Shown here in pieces: positions 63,095-64,000 of a stretch of 64,000 bases of DNA; the stretch's first letter is position 1, and the number at the start of each line of letters is the position of its first letter. The position numbers and the translations under genes were made by a program. Source of the DNA: Gloeobacter violaceus PCC 7421 (lineage in GTDB: Bacteria > Cyanobacteriota > Cyanobacteriia > Gloeobacterales > Gloeobacteraceae); assembly GCF_000011385.1 (NCBI RefSeq), contig NC_005125.1, positions 2,108,001 to 2,172,000 of the forward strand. The letters are read 5' to 3'. The notes beneath the pieces are model-generated. The model made no database searches. It was given only the letters and a program-made list of their open reading frames with translations, and was not told the DNA's origin.

Positions 63095-63722
63095 GGATTT
63101 CTCCCCGCACGTAGGCGTGGACGGACTTGTCGCCGATATCGTCGGGGGCGGGCACCGAGAACTTGCGCACCGCAAAGATCAACAGCGACGCGGCGCAGAC
63201 GCCGAACAGGCCCGTCTCCACAGCCGGGCTGAGGATCCCGCCCAGATGCCCGAGCAGCAACAGCGGCAGAGCGGGCACCACCAGCACCGTTTCCCACCAA
63301 CCGAAGCAGAACGATTCTTTGACGCACACACCGGTGAGGGCCGCGAAGACAAAGCCCGTGGCGATGAGCCCTACCGGTTCGCTGTAGGCGATTTGGGCCA
63401 GGGGGGTTCCGGTGTTGAGGGTGAGGACGGTACTCGCCGTCACCCCCACCGCCCACAACAGCCACAGTGCGCGGTGCAGGGCGAGCATATAAATGTGGAT
63501 CGTGGCGAGGGCCACCCCGAGGGCGGCGGCAAACACGGCGAACAGCACCGTCACCACCCACGGCGAGCCGCCGGCGAGGGCCACAGCGCCCCCCGCCGCG
63601 AAACTGACGGCCACCGCCAGCAGGGCCAGACGATAGATGAGCACACCCCGGCGGTCGGCCTCGGTGATTTCGTAGGTGCCGAAGCGGCCGGAGTAAATGT
63701 TCAAAGCAGTCTGTTGAGCCAT
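63087..63722 (-). CDS. DUF2301 family integral membrane protein
   Basis: 211 residues with about six membrane helices. The N-terminal YSGRFGTYEITEADRRGVLIYR and the later GVCVKESFCFGWWET match the DUF2301 family, which is nearly confined to cyanobacteria and plants. Function unknown. It precedes and overlaps the small acidic gene. Confidence 0.88.
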   Translation of the reverse strand: MAQQTALNIYSGRFGTYEITEADRRGVLIYRLALLAVAVSFAAGGAVALAGGSPWVVTVLFAVFAAALGVALATIHIYMLALHRALWLLWAVGVTASTVLTLNTGTPLAQIAYSEPVGLIATGFVFAALTGVCVKESFCFGWWETVLVVPALPLLLLGHLGGILSPAVETGLFGVCAASLLIFAVRKFSVPAPDDIGDKSVHAYVRGEIHG

Positions 63723-63846
63723 GGGTCGAAACCTCGCCGTACCTCAATCTTAGCGCCGCGCAGTGTTTGTCCCGTTGATCCCCCGGCTGGGAGGCATGGG
63801 GAGCGACGGATTACAATGGGTTTCGAGATCCCTGGAGCATCGCCCT

Positions 63847-64000
63847 ATGACATCCCTCTGGCGGGATATCCGGCATGAGGTGGCCGCCTGGCTCGGTTCG
63901 TTGAAACTGGCCATCGGGCTTTTTCTGGCCATCGCCGCCGCGAGCATCGCCGGCACGGTCATCCCCCAGGGCGAATCGACCGATTTTTATCGACAGAACT
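63847..64000 (+). CDS. ccs1: Cytochrome c biogenesis protein Ccs1/ResB, N-terminal part (runs off the window)
   Basis: The first 51 codons read SLKLAIGLFLAIAAASIAGT, the first membrane helix, then VIPQGESTDFY, the typical Ccs1/ResB (CcsB) start. With CcsA it exports or holds heme for ligation to periplasmic c-type cytochromes (system II), and would mature cytochrome c6 encoded elsewhere in this window. Confidence 0.9.
   Translation, partial: MTSLWRDIRHEVAAWLGSLKLAIGLFLAIAAASIAGTVIPQGESTDFYRQN

Overview
The window looks like chromosome of a GC-rich cyanobacterium, most probably a Gloeobacter-type strain. The pointers are cytochrome c6, the start of Ccs1 (system II cytochrome c maturation), minCDE, a Ycf19/YggT protein, a DUF2301 membrane protein, LpxD, pentapeptide-repeat proteins and a giant NB-ARC/WD40 protein, in about 60% GC DNA with dense coding on both strands. 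The genus is an inference from gene content and composition; no rRNA or tRNA gene was found in the window.

Layout. 1-11 kb is accessory: the start of a flavin monooxygenase (reverse strand), a STAND NTPase with 14 WD40 repeats, a stand-alone FtsH-like M41 protease domain, DUF427, an AT-rich secreted protein, an inhibitory-type serpin, and three GNAT acetyltransferases, one of them only a relic. 11.1-14.9 kb is a cobalamin-riboswitch operon: a TonB receptor, a 2Fe-2S thioredoxin-like protein and a small membrane protein. 14.9-17.4 kb holds a possible effector / pentapeptide-repeat pair, followed by a TonB siderophore receptor with a Tat-exported DJ-1/PfpI protein. 20.7-30 kb carries petJ, sodC with a partner, a universal stress protein, PEP synthase, a DMT exporter, a pentapeptide protein and a penicillin-acylase-family hydrolase. 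30-37.9 kb mixes AT-rich membrane genes with housekeeping genes (rsmA, minCDE), a membrane protein / MazF-like pair, and a graveyard of two ChlH C-terminal relics and a copper P-type ATPase relic.

38-47 kb has DUF29, an unusual pyruvate-kinase-like protein, a lone LolD/MacB-type ATPase, a proline-repeat secreted protein, and a tight three-gene sugar/alcohol cluster (hydrolase, GH1-like glycosidase, GMC oxidoreductase) beside an SDR dehydrogenase. 47.4-50.5 kb is a mobile patch: an ISAs1-type fragment, an AT-richer PaaK-like ligase and an IS30-family element whose transposase changes frame exactly at a T_TTC_CCA heptamer. 50.6-64 kb is mostly core: an esterase-like hydrolase, YggT, lpxD, accC, then a complete export operon like E. 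coli ybhGFSR opposite an unusual double TetR regulator, then an AlkA-type glycosylase, two small cyanobacterial genes and the start of ccs1.

The strongest leads for something undescribed are the effector/pentapeptide pair (14922-17363), the membrane-anchored protein with a MazF-like partner (35349-36697), the riboswitch operon with its uncharacterised members, the double TetR regulator, and the possible -1 frameshift in the IS30 transposase.
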